Shown here one piece after another: positions 17,464 through 26,552 of a stretch of 64,000 bases of DNA. The notes below the pieces were generated by a model, which was given only the letters and a program-made list of their open reading frames with translations, had not been told where the DNA came from and ran no database searches. Within the stretch, counting starts at the first letter, position 1. Every line of letters begins with the position of its first letter. The stretch covers positions 1 to 64,000 of the forward strand of contig CAVWOV010000043.1 in the NCBI GenBank assembly GCA_963756715.1, given 5' to 3'. The position numbers were made by a program, and so were the translations under genes. Origin of the DNA: VAZQ01 sp963756715. GTDB lineage: Bacteria; Pseudomonadota; Alphaproteobacteria; Rhizobiales; Xanthobacteraceae.

Positions 17464-18627
17464 CTACTCCGCTGCTTCTCGCGTTGAGCCCTGCGGAAGC
17501 CGGTCGCGGAAGTGCGGCAGGATTTCTTCCGCGATCGCCGTCATGTTGGCGCGCGCCATGTCGTCGGGCAGCGTGCCGAACTGGGTCTTGGTGAGCGAGG
17601 TGTTGAAGCCCGCGAGGTCCTGATACTCGGCGAGCTTTTCGCGCACCGTGTTGGGGCTGCCGACGATGACCACGCCGGATTTCACCAGGTCGTCGATCGT
17701 CGTCGTCTTGCCGGTGACCTTGGCGGCCCGCACGCGCTTCATCGACGCCGGATCCGAATAGCCCGGCGGCAGCAGCATCTCGGTCGGCATCTTGAGGAAG
17801 TAATTCACCAGCGCTTCGAGGTGCGGCTTTGCCTCGCGCATCGCCTTCTCGTCGGTCTCCGCCACGTAGATGGTGTTCGACCATGCGAGCTGGTCGGGCG
17901 TGGCCTGGTAGCCCGCCTTGTCGGCCTCGTCGCGATAGAGCTGAAAGAATTTCGCCACCGCCGCGATCGGGCTCAGCGTCTGACAATAGGTGTAGCGCAT
18001 CTTCGCCGCCCAGCGGATCGTGCTGGCCGAGCCCTGCGAGGGAATCCAGATCGGCGGATGCGGCGTCTGGTACGGACGCGGCCAAGTGTTCACGTATTTG
18101 AACTGGTAATGCTTGCCGGTGTACGGAAACGGTCCCGGCTCGGTCCATGCCCGTACGATCAGTTCGTGCGCTTCGGCGTAACGCTCCTGCGAATACACCG
18201 GATTGATGCCCATCGCATGATATTCGGCGCCGATGCCGCGCACGAAGCCGGCGATCAGCCGGCCGCGCGTGATGTTATCCAGCATGGCGTATTCTTCGGC
18301 GATCATCAGCGGGTTGTTGAGGAGCGGCAGCGCGCGGCCGAGGATCGCGAGCTTGGCGCGCTTGACGCTGCGGGCGAGCGCGCCGGCAAGCACGCCTGGA
18401 ATCGGCATCATGCCGTAGGCAGTCTGATGATGTTCGTTGAGGCAGACGCCGTCGAAGCCGAGCTTGTCGGCCAGCTCCATCTGGTCGAGATACTCGTGGT
18501 AGAGTTCGGCGCCCTTCTGCGGATCGTAGTGACTGTTGGAATAGGTCACCCATGCCGAGCCGTTGCGGTCGATGGCGCCGAGGTCGGCATGCCGGTACGG
18601 CATGAGATGGAAGTTGAACATTTTCAT
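17464..18627 (-). CDS. LLM-class flavin-dependent oxidoreductase (bacterial luciferase-like)
   Basis: 387 residues. The luciferase-like TIM-barrel family is indicated by FDGVCLNEHHQTAYGMMPIPGVLAGALA near residue 60, the LGRALPLLNNPLMIAEEYAMLDNITRGRLIAGFVRGIG block near 95, and HPPIWIPSQGSASTIRWAA near 190. Such proteins use reduced flavin and oxygen, supplied by a separate reductase, to oxygenate small molecules. Its start overlaps the stop of the upstream alpha/beta hydrolase gene as ATGA on the minus strand, so the two are co-translated and probably act in one pathway. No flavin reductase is seen nearby. Confidence 0.85.
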   Translation of the reverse strand: MKMFNFHLMPYRHADLGAIDRNGSAWVTYSNSHYDPQKGAELYHEYLDQMELADKLGFDGVCLNEHHQTAYGMMPIPGVLAGALARSVKRAKLAILGRALPLLNNPLMIAEEYAMLDNITRGRLIAGFVRGIGAEYHAMGINPVYSQERYAEAHELIVRAWTEPGPFPYTGKHYQFKYVNTWPRPYQTPHPPIWIPSQGSASTIRWAAKMRYTYCQTLSPIAAVAKFFQLYRDEADKAGYQATPDQLAWSNTIYVAETDEKAMREAKPHLEALVNYFLKMPTEMLLPPGYSDPASMKRVRAAKVTGKTTTIDDLVKSGVVIVGSPNTVREKLAEYQDLAGFNTSLTKTQFGTLPDDMARANMTAIAEEILPHFRDRLPQGSTREAAE

Positions 18628-19430
18628 GCGGCGACCCTCTGTTCGCGGATGAATGCTTCAAGCTCCGAGACGAACTGCTCACCCTTCTCGACGTGCGGCA
18701 GATGACCGCACTCGGGCAGGACGATGGCTTTCGATCCGGGGATCAATTGCTGGAACGCGAAGGCGTAGTCCCGGGGCACGAGCTTGTCGTCGTTGCCCCA
18801 GAGCAGCAGCGTCGGCACATGGATGCGATGCAGCCACTTGCGCAGATTCGGATCGTGGCCGCGCGGTTGCCACAACAGCCTGGCGCTGGTGGTCCGGTTC
18901 TTCAGGTTGGCGTCCTCGAATTCCGGCCGCTCCGACGAGGCGATCACCGCTTCGGCGAGATCCTGATCGTAGAACAGGTCGCGGATGCGCTGCTCCTCGG
19001 TGCACAGGAAGGTGTCGACCTGCTCGACACCGTCGACATGAATGCCGGCTGAGCCGATGAGCGTGAGCGACGCGAGGCGGCTCGAATTGCGCACCGCGAG
19101 TTCCGCCGCGATCCAGCCGCCGAGCGAACTGCCGATCAGGTGAACGCCGCGTAAATCGAGTTGCTCGAGAAAATCGAGATAGAAGTTGGCCAGATCGGCC
19201 ACGTTATCGAGCCAGGCCGGCGTATCGGACGCGCCGAAGCCCGGATGTTCCGGCGCGATCACGTCGAACTTCTTCGCCAGCGCCGCCATCGACGGCAGCC
19301 AGATGCCGGCGCCGCCGCCGCCGTGCAGCAAGAGCATCGGCGCGCCGGTCCCGCCGCGCATCAGCCGGATACGGCAATCCCGGATCGCGATCATCCGGTC
19401 GGTGTGAGTGGCCATTCTCTGCTGTGTCAT
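18624..19430 (-). CDS. alpha/beta hydrolase
   Basis: About 268 residues from ATG 19430 (MTQQRMATHTDR); ATG at 19415 is an alternative and neither has a strong ribosome site. The fold markers are LLLHGGGGAGIWLPSM (oxyanion HG motif), the nucleophile elbow GSSLGGWIAAELA, the Asp of LLLWGNDDKLVP and the catalytic His in ECGHLPHVEKGEQF near the C-terminus. The closest functional group by these motifs is meta-cleavage-product hydrolases such as MhpC/BphD, but esterases look alike. First gene of a two-gene minus-strand operon with the LLM oxidoreductase, divergent from the zinc alcohol dehydrogenase with a short shared promoter region (19431-19498). Confidence 0.82.
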   Translation of the reverse strand: MTQQRMATHTDRMIAIRDCRIRLMRGGTGAPMLLLHGGGGAGIWLPSMAALAKKFDVIAPEHPGFGASDTPAWLDNVADLANFYLDFLEQLDLRGVHLIGSSLGGWIAAELAVRNSSRLASLTLIGSAGIHVDGVEQVDTFLCTEEQRIRDLFYDQDLAEAVIASSERPEFEDANLKNRTTSARLLWQPRGHDPNLRKWLHRIHVPTLLLWGNDDKLVPRDYAFAFQQLIPGSKAIVLPECGHLPHVEKGEQFVSELEAFIREQRVAA

Positions 19431-19498
19431 GGAAATTGCTTCTGAGGGCTCCCCGCACCATGTTAACATAACGGAACGCCCGCAAAAAGGAGCCGTCG

Positions 19499-20665
19499 AT
19501 GTACGCCCCGAACGGAGTGAAAACGAGCAAGGACTTCCCAATCCCGGACAGGATGAAGGCCTGGGTGCTGGGCGATCCTGGCCAGCTTTCGCTCACGGAA
19601 AAGCCGGTGCCGGTGCCGAAGAGGGCCGAGGTGCTGGTGCGGATCGATGCGGTGGCGATCTGCGCCACCGATCTCGAAATCATCTATCACGGCCCGCCGG
19701 CCTCGATCCAAGGCGGCTATGCGTTCAACAAGAACTTCACGCCCGGCCATGAATACATGGGTACCGTGGTGGCGCTCGGCCCCGGCGTCGACGAATACAA
19801 GATCGGGCAGCGCATCACGGTGGAAATTCACGCCGGCTGCGGCCAGTGCAAGCGCTGCCGCGAGGGCATGTACACCGCCTGTCACAACTACGGCCTAAAC
19901 TACGGTGACGTCGACAAGGGCCATCGCGCCAACGGCTTCACCACCGACGGCGGCTTCTGCGAATACCAGGTCAACCACATCAACACGCTGGTCGCGATCC
20001 CGGACGAAATGTCCGACGAGGAGGCGACGCTGGTCGTCACCGCCGGCACCGCGATGTACGGCCTCACCGAACTCGGCGGGCTGGTGGCGGGCGAGAGCGT
20101 GGTGGTGACCGGCCCCGGGCCGATCGGGCTCCTGGGTGTCGCAGTCGCGAAAGCCATGGGTGCGCATCCGGTCATTCTCACCGGTACGCGCGACAACCGG
20201 CTCAAGATCGGGCTCGAACTTGGCGCCGACCATGTCGTCAACATCCGCGAGGTGAACGACGTCGTGCAGGCCGTAAAAGACCTCAACGGCGGCAAGGGCG
20301 TCGATTATGTGGTCGAATGCTCGGCCGCGCCGAGCGCGCTCAACGACGCCATCAAGATGGTCAATCGCGGCGGCAAGGTCTGCCTCGCGGCGTTCCCGCA
20401 CGGCGAGGCCATGGTCGACATCGCGCATATCGTGCGTAACAACATCTATGTTTTCGGCATCCGCGGCGAGGGCAAGACCGCGACGCATCGTGCCGAGGCG
20501 TTCATGCGGCAGAAGCGGTTCGACGCCACCAAGATTCACACCCACACGTTTCCACTCGACGATCTGCCGACAGCGATCCGCTACGCCAAGGATCGCGTCG
20601 AGGATGCCATCAAGGTCGTGGTGAAGGCGCGCGGCACGGAGGCGCACAAGGTGGCGGCGGAGTAG
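19499..20665 (+). CDS. zinc-dependent medium-chain alcohol dehydrogenase
   Basis: 388 residues, preceded by AAAAAGGAG. The catalytic zinc site is marked by Cys in AICATDLEI and His-Glu in PGHEYMG. Four Cys in AGCGQCKRCREGMYTAC form the structural zinc site, and the Rossmann motif is VVVTGPGPIGLLGVAVAKAMGA near residue 200. It oxidises an alcohol or reduces an aldehyde with NAD(P). It is divergent from the hydrolase/LLM pair and followed by a metallo-beta-lactamase-fold gene. The longer than usual N-terminus (residues 1-19) and the segment HRANGFTTDGGFCEYQ are as in sorbitol/threonine-dehydrogenase-type members. Substrate unknown. Confidence 0.85.
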   Translation: MYAPNGVKTSKDFPIPDRMKAWVLGDPGQLSLTEKPVPVPKRAEVLVRIDAVAICATDLEIIYHGPPASIQGGYAFNKNFTPGHEYMGTVVALGPGVDEYKIGQRITVEIHAGCGQCKRCREGMYTACHNYGLNYGDVDKGHRANGFTTDGGFCEYQVNHINTLVAIPDEMSDEEATLVVTAGTAMYGLTELGGLVAGESVVVTGPGPIGLLGVAVAKAMGAHPVILTGTRDNRLKIGLELGADHVVNIREVNDVVQAVKDLNGGKGVDYVVECSAAPSALNDAIKMVNRGGKVCLAAFPHGEAMVDIAHIVRNNIYVFGIRGEGKTATHRAEAFMRQKRFDATKIHTHTFPLDDLPTAIRYAKDRVEDAIKVVVKARGTEAHKVAAE

Positions 20666-20748
20666 TTTCCGCTTTTGGGTCGACGGAGTTTGCGGGACGA
20701 CGCTTTCACTGCGACGAATAGGTGGGTAACAAACGGGGAGCATCGTCC

Positions 20749-21618
20749 GTGAGCGAACGCGCTGCGACGGCCGTCGGCGGAATGTCGGCCGAAAGACCGT
20801 TTGAGGCTGATCTCGCGGCCATCCGCCGGATGGCGACCGTGCTCCCGGGCGCGCTGCCGCTCGCCGTTAACGGCGTACGAATCGCCGCCTCGATCCGTCC
20901 GAAGAAATTCGTGATCGCGGGCGGTGACGATTCACCCGTCACCATGCCGCGCACCGCATTCCAGGTGGTCTATCCTGACTGCACCGTGATGCTCGATTCC
21001 GGGTTCGACAAGGCGACGCACGACAGCTTCAGCCCGGACAAGCCGGAGCCTTACTTCCCCGAGCAGTTCGTCAAGCTCGAACGCGCCCTCAATGCCGCGC
21101 GCATGATCGTGCTGACGCACCATCATGCCGACCACGTCGGCGGCGTCGTCACCGCGTCGAACTTTGCCAGCCTCGCCGGCAAGACCGTCATCACCATGGA
21201 CGTGGCCGACTGCCTGATGAATACGCCGCACCGGCCTCACCTCAAGCTGACGCAGGCGGCGATCGAAAAATTCATCGTGCTCGATTATCCGAAATATTAT
21301 CCGGTGGCGCCCGGTATGGTGCTGATGCGTTCACCCGGCCACAGCACCGACTCGCAGATGGTCTATCTGCGCCTGCAGTCCGGCCGCGAAATCCTGCACA
21401 GCGTCGATTCCGCCTGGAATCTGGAGAACGTCCTGCAGGTCAAGGGCAAAGCGGCGCCATGGGTCAAGGAGGACGTCCCGGCGGTCATGGGCCAATTGCG
21501 GTGGCTCAAGAACGTGCGTGAGACCGAGCACAATCTGACGGTTCTCATCACGCACGACGACGACCTGTTCGCACATGTGACAACGAGCGGGATTGTCGGC
21601 GCCGAATTGGCGATCTAG
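20749..21618 (+). CDS. metallo-beta-lactamase-fold hydrolase
   Basis: 289 residues from GTG 20749, with GGGGAG 8 bases upstream; GTG 20722 is the longer alternative but lacks a ribosome site. The zinc-binding signature HHHADHVGG lies near residue 125, preceded by MLDSGFD, and SPGHSTDSQMVYL supplies the next metal His, with THDDDLFAH near the end. The family includes lactonases, glyoxalase II and arylsulfatases. The size and motif spacing fit quorum-quenching-lactonase-like or general hydrolases. It precedes receptor 3 by about 40 bases and may be co-transcribed with it. Confidence 0.8.
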   Translation: MSERAATAVGGMSAERPFEADLAAIRRMATVLPGALPLAVNGVRIAASIRPKKFVIAGGDDSPVTMPRTAFQVVYPDCTVMLDSGFDKATHDSFSPDKPEPYFPEQFVKLERALNAARMIVLTHHHADHVGGVVTASNFASLAGKTVITMDVADCLMNTPHRPHLKLTQAAIEKFIVLDYPKYYPVAPGMVLMRSPGHSTDSQMVYLRLQSGREILHSVDSAWNLENVLQVKGKAAPWVKEDVPAVMGQLRWLKNVRETEHNLTVLITHDDDLFAHVTTSGIVGAELAI

Positions 21619-21658
21619 CACCAAAATCAAGAAAAATCGTTCCATGGGAGGATTTCGC

Positions 21659-22648
21659 ATGCAGTCATCAGCGATGGTGAAGGGCCTGCTGTTCGTCGCG
21701 GCGCTCGGCTTGCCGACGTTGCCCAATGCCGCGCAGGCCCAGAGCTACCCGACGCATCCCATAACGGTGGTGGTGCCGTTCCCGGCCGGCGGCCCGAGCG
21801 ACGTGGTGGCGCGTATCATCACCGAGGCGATGGGCAAATCGCTCGGCCAGACCATGTTGATCGAGAACGTGGGCGGTGCGGGCGGCACCATCGGCAGCGG
21901 CCGCGTCGCTTCGGCGTTACCGGACGGCTACACGCTGCTCGCCGGCAGCATGGGGTCGCACGTGTCGGCGCCGGTGCTGACGCCGAACATCAGGTACAAT
22001 TCCGAGCGTGATTTCGTCCCGATCGGCTTCACGGCGAATTCGCCCGCCGTCATTGTCGCCCGCAAGGATTTCCCCGCCAAGGACCTCAAGGAATTCGTCG
22101 CGTATCTGAAGACGAACGGCGACAAGGTGAAGCAGGCGCACGGCGGCATCGGCTCGTCGTCGCACATGGCGTGTCTGTTGTTCAACGCCGCGGCCGGAAC
22201 GCATCCGAGTGCGGTCGCCTATCGGGGCACCGGGCCGGCGATGAACGACCTGATCGGCGGGCACGTCGACTTCTTCTGCGAGCAGGCGGTGAGCGTTGCG
22301 TCGCAGGTCAAGGGCGGTTCGATCAAGGCGTACGCGATTTCGGAGAAGCAGCGTCTCGCGGCGTTGCCGGACGTCCCGACCGCCAAGGAGGCCGGGCTCA
22401 ACTACGAGATGAGCATCTGGGCCGGCATCTTCGCGCCCAAGGGCACCCCCAAGGAGGCCATCGACAAGCTTGCGTCGGCGCTCGACAAAGCCCTGGATGA
22501 TCCGGGTGTGAAGAAACGGCTGGCCGAACTCGGCGGTTCGCTGCCCGCCAAGGACGAGCGCACGCCGGCCAGGTTCGATGGCTTCGTGAAGGCGGAAATC
22601 GCCCGCTGGTCACCCATTCTCAAGGCGGCAAGTCCCGGATCGAAGTGA
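21659..22648 (+). CDS. Bug/TctC-family solute-binding receptor 3
   Basis: 329 residues from ATG 21659, which has GGGAGGA 6 bases upstream. Signal peptide MQSSAMVKGLLFVAALGLPTL ends near AQAQ, followed by SYPTHPITVVVPFPAGGPSDVVAR, the receptor-family opening. GGAGGTIGSGRVASALPDGY and AYRGTGPAMNDLIGGHVDFF are further family blocks. It lies just downstream of the metallo-hydrolase and upstream of an ABC importer. No TctA/TctB partner is present. Confidence 0.85.
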   Translation: MQSSAMVKGLLFVAALGLPTLPNAAQAQSYPTHPITVVVPFPAGGPSDVVARIITEAMGKSLGQTMLIENVGGAGGTIGSGRVASALPDGYTLLAGSMGSHVSAPVLTPNIRYNSERDFVPIGFTANSPAVIVARKDFPAKDLKEFVAYLKTNGDKVKQAHGGIGSSSHMACLLFNAAAGTHPSAVAYRGTGPAMNDLIGGHVDFFCEQAVSVASQVKGGSIKAYAISEKQRLAALPDVPTAKEAGLNYEMSIWAGIFAPKGTPKEAIDKLASALDKALDDPGVKKRLAELGGSLPAKDERTPARFDGFVKAEIARWSPILKAASPGSK

Positions 22649-22766
22649 GGGCAGCCCCTCCGGGCAAACGCCAAATCTTTGAGCAGTACGAGCAATTTAC
22701 TAACACGGAACCTCGGATTGCGGCGCGATCAGGTGGCTGCCCGTGCGACCAACCACCATGGTGGGC

Positions 22767-22782
22767 TGGCATGTTTCTTGTA
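22767..22782 (+). promoter_or_regulatory. possible sigma-54-like promoter before the ABC operon
   Basis: TGGCATGTTTCTTGTA resembles the consensus TGGCACG-N4-TTGCA with the GG and G-T pairs 12 bases apart, but the -12 C is T. It lies 59 bases before the ABC ATPase start. A CCACCATGGTGG palindrome lies just upstream at 22754-22765. Weak evidence; an AT-rich TAATATAG that follows could equally be a sigma-70 -10. Confidence 0.22.
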
Positions 22783-22840
22783 ATATAGATTTTACGGGGA
22801 GCGGGGGCCTCCGTGCCATGGCACGGCAGATGGAGAGCGC

Positions 22841-23680
22841 ATGTCCCTTAAAGCGCCAACGTCCCTTGGAGCGCAGAAGTCCCCTGGAGCGCATACAGCC
22901 CCGAAGCTCGTCGTCGACCACGTCGGCATGGCGTTCAAGACCCCGGCCGGCCTGTTTCAGGCGCTCGCCCCGGTGACGCTGTCGATCCCGCAGGGCCGCT
23001 TCGTCAGCCTGATCGGGCCGTCGGGCTGCGGCAAGAGCACGATCTTCAACATTATTGCCGGGCTGCTCGAACCGACCAGCGGGCGGGTGTTGATCGAGGG
23101 TATCGACGCCACCGGCACGATCGGACGCGTCGGCTACATGCTGCAGAAGGACCTGCTGCTGCCATGGCGCACCGTGCTCGACAACGTCATCCTGGGCATG
23201 GAAATCCAGGGCGTGCCGTTGCGGGAAGCGCGCGGACGCGCATTGCCGCTGCTGCAGCGCTACGGACTGGCCGGCTTCGAGCACCTCTACCCGAATTCGC
23301 TGTCTGGCGGCATGCGCCAGCGCGCCGCGCTGCTGCGGACGCTCCTCTTCGATACCGACGTCATCCTGCTCGATGAGCCGTTCGGCGCACTTGACGCGCA
23401 GACCAAGCTCCACATGCAGGAATGGCTGATGCAGCTCTGGAGCGATTTCGGCAAGACCGTGCTGTTCGTCACGCACGACGTCGAGGAGGCGATCTACCTG
23501 TCGGATGAGGTCCACGTCATGGGTACGCGTCCGGGGCGCGTTATCGAAACCATCCCGATCATGCTGCCACGGCCGCGCCTGCGCACCAGCGCGCTCACGC
23601 CGGAATTCCTCGCCATCAAGGAGCGGTGTCTCGATCTGCTCAATGTCAATCAGACTTCATCCGATCCGATCGCCGCCTGA
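22841..23680 (+). CDS. ABC transporter ATPase, NitT/TauT family
   Basis: 279 residues with Walker A GPSGCGKST near residue 65, Q-loop LQKDLLLPW, signature LSGGMRQRAALLR, Walker B VILLDEPFGALD and H-loop VTHDVEEA. These match SsuB/TauB/NrtC-type importers. GGAGAGCGC precedes the ATG. The first 20 codons are three imperfect 18-base tandem repeats (22844-22897), coding SLKAPT, SLGAQK and SPGAHT, an unusual low-complexity extension before the ABC domain proper. First gene of an importer operon with the permease and binding protein. Confidence 0.9.
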   Translation: MSLKAPTSLGAQKSPGAHTAPKLVVDHVGMAFKTPAGLFQALAPVTLSIPQGRFVSLIGPSGCGKSTIFNIIAGLLEPTSGRVLIEGIDATGTIGRVGYMLQKDLLLPWRTVLDNVILGMEIQGVPLREARGRALPLLQRYGLAGFEHLYPNSLSGGMRQRAALLRTLLFDTDVILLDEPFGALDAQTKLHMQEWLMQLWSDFGKTVLFVTHDVEEAIYLSDEVHVMGTRPGRVIETIPIMLPRPRLRTSALTPEFLAIKERCLDLLNVNQTSSDPIAA

Positions 23681-23695
23681 CACGAGGAGCGACCG

Positions 23696-24571
23696 ATGAC
23701 TATTCAGGACAGCCCTGCCGTCGGCACCATTGCGGGACTTGACGTGACGCGCCCGCAGGCAGAGGGCACCCGATCCGTGGCGAAACCGGTTCGCCGGCTG
23801 CCGGTGCAGAAGGACTGGCCGACGTGGGCGCTGGTTCTCACTCAGATCAGCATCCTGGTGGGCGGCCTGGCGCTGTGGGAGATCGGCGCGCGCGCCGGCT
23901 GGATCGACGCGTTCTTCTGGTCGCAGCCGAGCGCGATCGCCCACACGATGGGCATCTTCTTCGCCACCGGCGACGCCTGGACCGACATCAGCTTCACCTT
24001 CCGGTCGACCATCTTCGGCTTCCTGCTGGGCACCACCTTGGGCTCACTGCTCGGCCTGTCGTTCTGGTGGTCGCGCAACTACGCGGCGATCGTGCAGCCC
24101 TACGTCATCTGCCTGGAATCGATCCCCAAACTCGCGCTGGCGCCGCTGATCATCCTGGTGTTCGGCATCGGGCTCGTCTCCAAGGTCGCGGTCGCGACCG
24201 CGCTCACGCTCGTGGTCTCGACCCTGACCGCCTATGCGGGCGTCAAGGCGCTCGATCCGGACGGCGAGAAGCTGTTCTATTCGCTGGGCGCGTCGCGATT
24301 TCAGGTGTTTCGCAAGCTCGTCGTGCCGTCCTGCGTGCCGTGGATCATTTCGGTGCTGCGGGTGAATATCGGCCTTGCGCTCACCGGCGCGATCGTCGGC
24401 GAATTCATCGCTTCCCAGCACGGTCTCGGCCGGCAGATTCTCTACGCCGGACAGACCTACGATATCGCACTGGTCTGGGTGGCGGTGCTGGTGCTCTCGA
24501 CCCTGGCGATTATCATGTACGCGACGGTGTCGTGGCTCGAAGGCGTGCTGCGCAAGGGCGTCCACCAATAG
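23696..24571 (+). CDS. ABC transporter permease, NitT/TauT family
   Basis: 291 residues with about six hydrophobic helices. After a polar N-terminus of about 45 residues comes WALVLTQISILVGGLALWEIGARAGW, then SFTFRSTIFGFLLGTTLGSLLGLSF. The cytoplasmic EAA-like loop is YSLGASRFQVFRKLVVPSCVPWI, which docks the ATPase. GAGGAG lies just upstream. It is the membrane channel for the substrate delivered by the binding protein encoded 26 bases downstream. Confidence 0.9.
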   Translation: MTIQDSPAVGTIAGLDVTRPQAEGTRSVAKPVRRLPVQKDWPTWALVLTQISILVGGLALWEIGARAGWIDAFFWSQPSAIAHTMGIFFATGDAWTDISFTFRSTIFGFLLGTTLGSLLGLSFWWSRNYAAIVQPYVICLESIPKLALAPLIILVFGIGLVSKVAVATALTLVVSTLTAYAGVKALDPDGEKLFYSLGASRFQVFRKLVVPSCVPWIISVLRVNIGLALTGAIVGEFIASQHGLGRQILYAGQTYDIALVWVAVLVLSTLAIIMYATVSWLEGVLRKGVHQ

Positions 24572-24597
24572 CTTCGAAACATCAACAGGAGTTGGTC

Positions 24598-25596
24598 ATG
24601 GATAGGCGAAAGTTTCTCGGCACGAGTGCGGCAGCCGGCGCGGCGCTGATCGCGAAGCCCTATATCGCGCACGCTGCGAAGCACGAACTCCTGGTGGCGG
24701 AGCCGGTGCACTCAACCGGCTATCTGCCGATGTACATCGCGATCGCCAAGGGCTATTTCGCCAAATCCGACATCAACGTGAAGATCGTCACCATCGAGAC
24801 CGGCGGCGGCCACACCAACGCGGTGCTGTCCGGGCAGGCTTTCGCATTCATCGGCGGGCCGGAGCACAATGCCTTCGCCAAGGCCAAGGGCGCGGAACTG
24901 CGCGCGGTGGTCAACTGCGTCGACCGCGGCAACGTCTATTATTGCGCCGCCAAGGGGCATGATCCGAAAGACAAGGATTGGGCAAAATATTTTAAGGGCA
25001 AGACCATCGCGGTCAGCCCCTATGGCGGCACGCCCAATTCCATCACCCGCTTCCTGCTCGCCAAGTGGAAACTCGACCCCAAGACCGACGTGACGATGCT
25101 GGAAGTGCCGAATTCGGCCGTGCCGGCCACCGTCAAGGCCGGCAAGGCGGTGATCGGGGTCAGCACCGAGCCGATGATCACCCAGGGGATCAAGCAGGGC
25201 TTCTGGAGCGAGCCGTTCTACAACATCCCGAAAGAACTCGGCCCTTACGCCTATTCCACCATCAACATCCGCCTCGATTCCATCAAGAAGGAACCTGAGG
25301 TGGTCCGCGGCTTCGTCAAAGGCATGATGAAGGGAATGAAGTTCCTCTACGCCGACAAGGACGGCTCCGCCGAGATCGCCAAGAAGCAGTTTCCGACCAT
25401 GGCGCTCGACGATCTCAAGGCCACGCTCGACCGTTCGTTCGCCGACGAGATGTGGAGCAAGGACGGCATGATCAGCCCCGCCGCCTGGGACACCGGCAAG
25501 GCGGTCGTCATGGGCGCCAACATTCTCAAGAAGGACATCAAGTACGACGAGATCATCGACATGAGCTTCGTCGAGAGCGTGCGGCCGACGCTCTGA
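24598..25596 (+). CDS. ABC transporter substrate-binding protein with Tat signal
   Basis: 332 residues. The N-terminus MDRRKFLGTSAAAGAALIA carries the twin-arginine motif RRKFLG, ending AHA, so it is exported folded. The mature part starts KHELLVAEPVHSTGYLPMYIAIAKGYFAKSDINVKIV, typical of the NMT1/SsuA-like binding proteins of nitrate, sulfonate and pyrimidine-precursor importers, and GGHTNAVLSGQAFAFIGGPEHN marks the second binding loop. Preceded by AACAGGAG. Downstream lie a hairpin and then an isochorismatase-type amidohydrolase, so the ligand may be an amide or N-containing compound; this is inference. Confidence 0.87.
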   Translation: MDRRKFLGTSAAAGAALIAKPYIAHAAKHELLVAEPVHSTGYLPMYIAIAKGYFAKSDINVKIVTIETGGGHTNAVLSGQAFAFIGGPEHNAFAKAKGAELRAVVNCVDRGNVYYCAAKGHDPKDKDWAKYFKGKTIAVSPYGGTPNSITRFLLAKWKLDPKTDVTMLEVPNSAVPATVKAGKAVIGVSTEPMITQGIKQGFWSEPFYNIPKELGPYAYSTINIRLDSIKKEPEVVRGFVKGMMKGMKFLYADKDGSAEIAKKQFPTMALDDLKATLDRSFADEMWSKDGMISPAAWDTGKAVVMGANILKKDIKYDEIIDMSFVESVRPTL

Positions 25597-25628
25597 CCAC
25601 CGTCATTGCGAGGAGCCCAATGGGCGCC

Positions 25629-25670
25629 GAAGCAATCCAGACCCGCGCTGCGGGCCCCCTGGATTGCTTC
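25629..25670. terminator. hairpin repeat after the ABC operon
   Basis: GAAGCAATCCAG (25629-25640) pairs perfectly with CTGGATTGCTTC (25659-25670) over an 18-base GC-rich loop. It lies 32 bases past the binding-protein stop and is flanked by CGTCATTGCGAGGAGC, a common alphaproteobacterial intergenic repeat. It could end transcription of the importer operon. Confidence 0.55.
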
Positions 25671-25754
25671 GCTTCATTCTCGATGACGGGATATATTCGG
25701 CTGTAATCCGTTTTAGACTGGACACCTGAAATTCAAACCCGAGAAGGCACACCG

Positions 25755-26531
25755 ATGTCAGAACCCATCTGGAACAAGTTCCTCACTGAGCGCGACAAGG
25801 CGGTTTTCGGATCGTCCGGTTACGGCGCGCGCGGCGGCTTCGGCAAGCGGCCCGCGCTGCTCATCGTCGATGTGAACTACGCGTTCTGCGACGAGCGGCC
25901 GATGCCGATCCTCGAATCGATCAAGCGCTGGCGCAATTCCTGCGGCGAAGATGCCTGGGTGGCGATGCCCTATCTCAAATCGCTGATCGAGAAGGCGCAT
26001 GAGAAGGGCATCCCGGTGATCTACACGACCGGCGTGCGGCGCGAGGACAACTGGGACAACGGCAGTTGGAGCTGGAAGAACGGCCGCTCCGGCGAGGACC
26101 TCACCAGCCGGCCCGCCACCAATGTCGACGGCAACGAAATCGTCGCCGAAATCGCGCCGTCGCCGCAGGACATCGTGGTGCTCAAGCAGAAGCCGTCGGG
26201 TTTCTTCGGCACCAACATGGCGAGCTATCTGACGCTGCTCGGTTGCGACAGCGTCATCGTCACCGGCACCACCACGTCGGGCTGTGTGCGCGCCACCGTG
26301 CTCGATGCGTTCAGCCTGAACTATCGTATCGCGCTCGCCGAGGAAGGCTGCTTTGACCGCTCCCAGGCCAGCCACGCAATCAATCTATGCGACATGAACG
26401 CCAAGTATGCCGACGTGGTGAAGACCGCTGAGGTGCTGGAGTTCTTCGACAAGCTGCCGGGCGGCATGTTCGATCTGCCGAAAGGCTCGGCCGCAGCGCC
26501 GCCGAAGCCCAAGCTCGCGGCGAATTTCTGA
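25755..26531 (+). CDS. isochorismatase-family amidohydrolase (N-carbamoylsarcosine amidase-like)
   Basis: 258 residues. The cysteine-hydrolase triad of the family is visible: Asp in PALLIVDVNYAFCD near residue 39, Lys in VVLKQKPSGFFGTNM near 142, and Cys in VTGTTTSGCVRATVLDAFSLNY near 177, with the cis-peptide VTGTTT before it. The insertion around IKRWRNSCGEDAW and the long C-terminal tail ending PPKPKLAANF match N-carbamoylsarcosine-amidase-like members rather than EntB. Such enzymes cleave carbamoyl or amide groups, for example maleamate in nicotinate breakdown. Position after a NitT/TauT-type importer suggests import and hydrolysis of one compound. Confidence 0.82.
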   Translation: MSEPIWNKFLTERDKAVFGSSGYGARGGFGKRPALLIVDVNYAFCDERPMPILESIKRWRNSCGEDAWVAMPYLKSLIEKAHEKGIPVIYTTGVRREDNWDNGSWSWKNGRSGEDLTSRPATNVDGNEIVAEIAPSPQDIVVLKQKPSGFFGTNMASYLTLLGCDSVIVTGTTTSGCVRATVLDAFSLNYRIALAEEGCFDRSQASHAINLCDMNAKYADVVKTAEVLEFFDKLPGGMFDLPKGSAAAPPKPKLAANF

Positions 26532-26552
26532 CCGCCCGTGTCCCAGGCGCAG

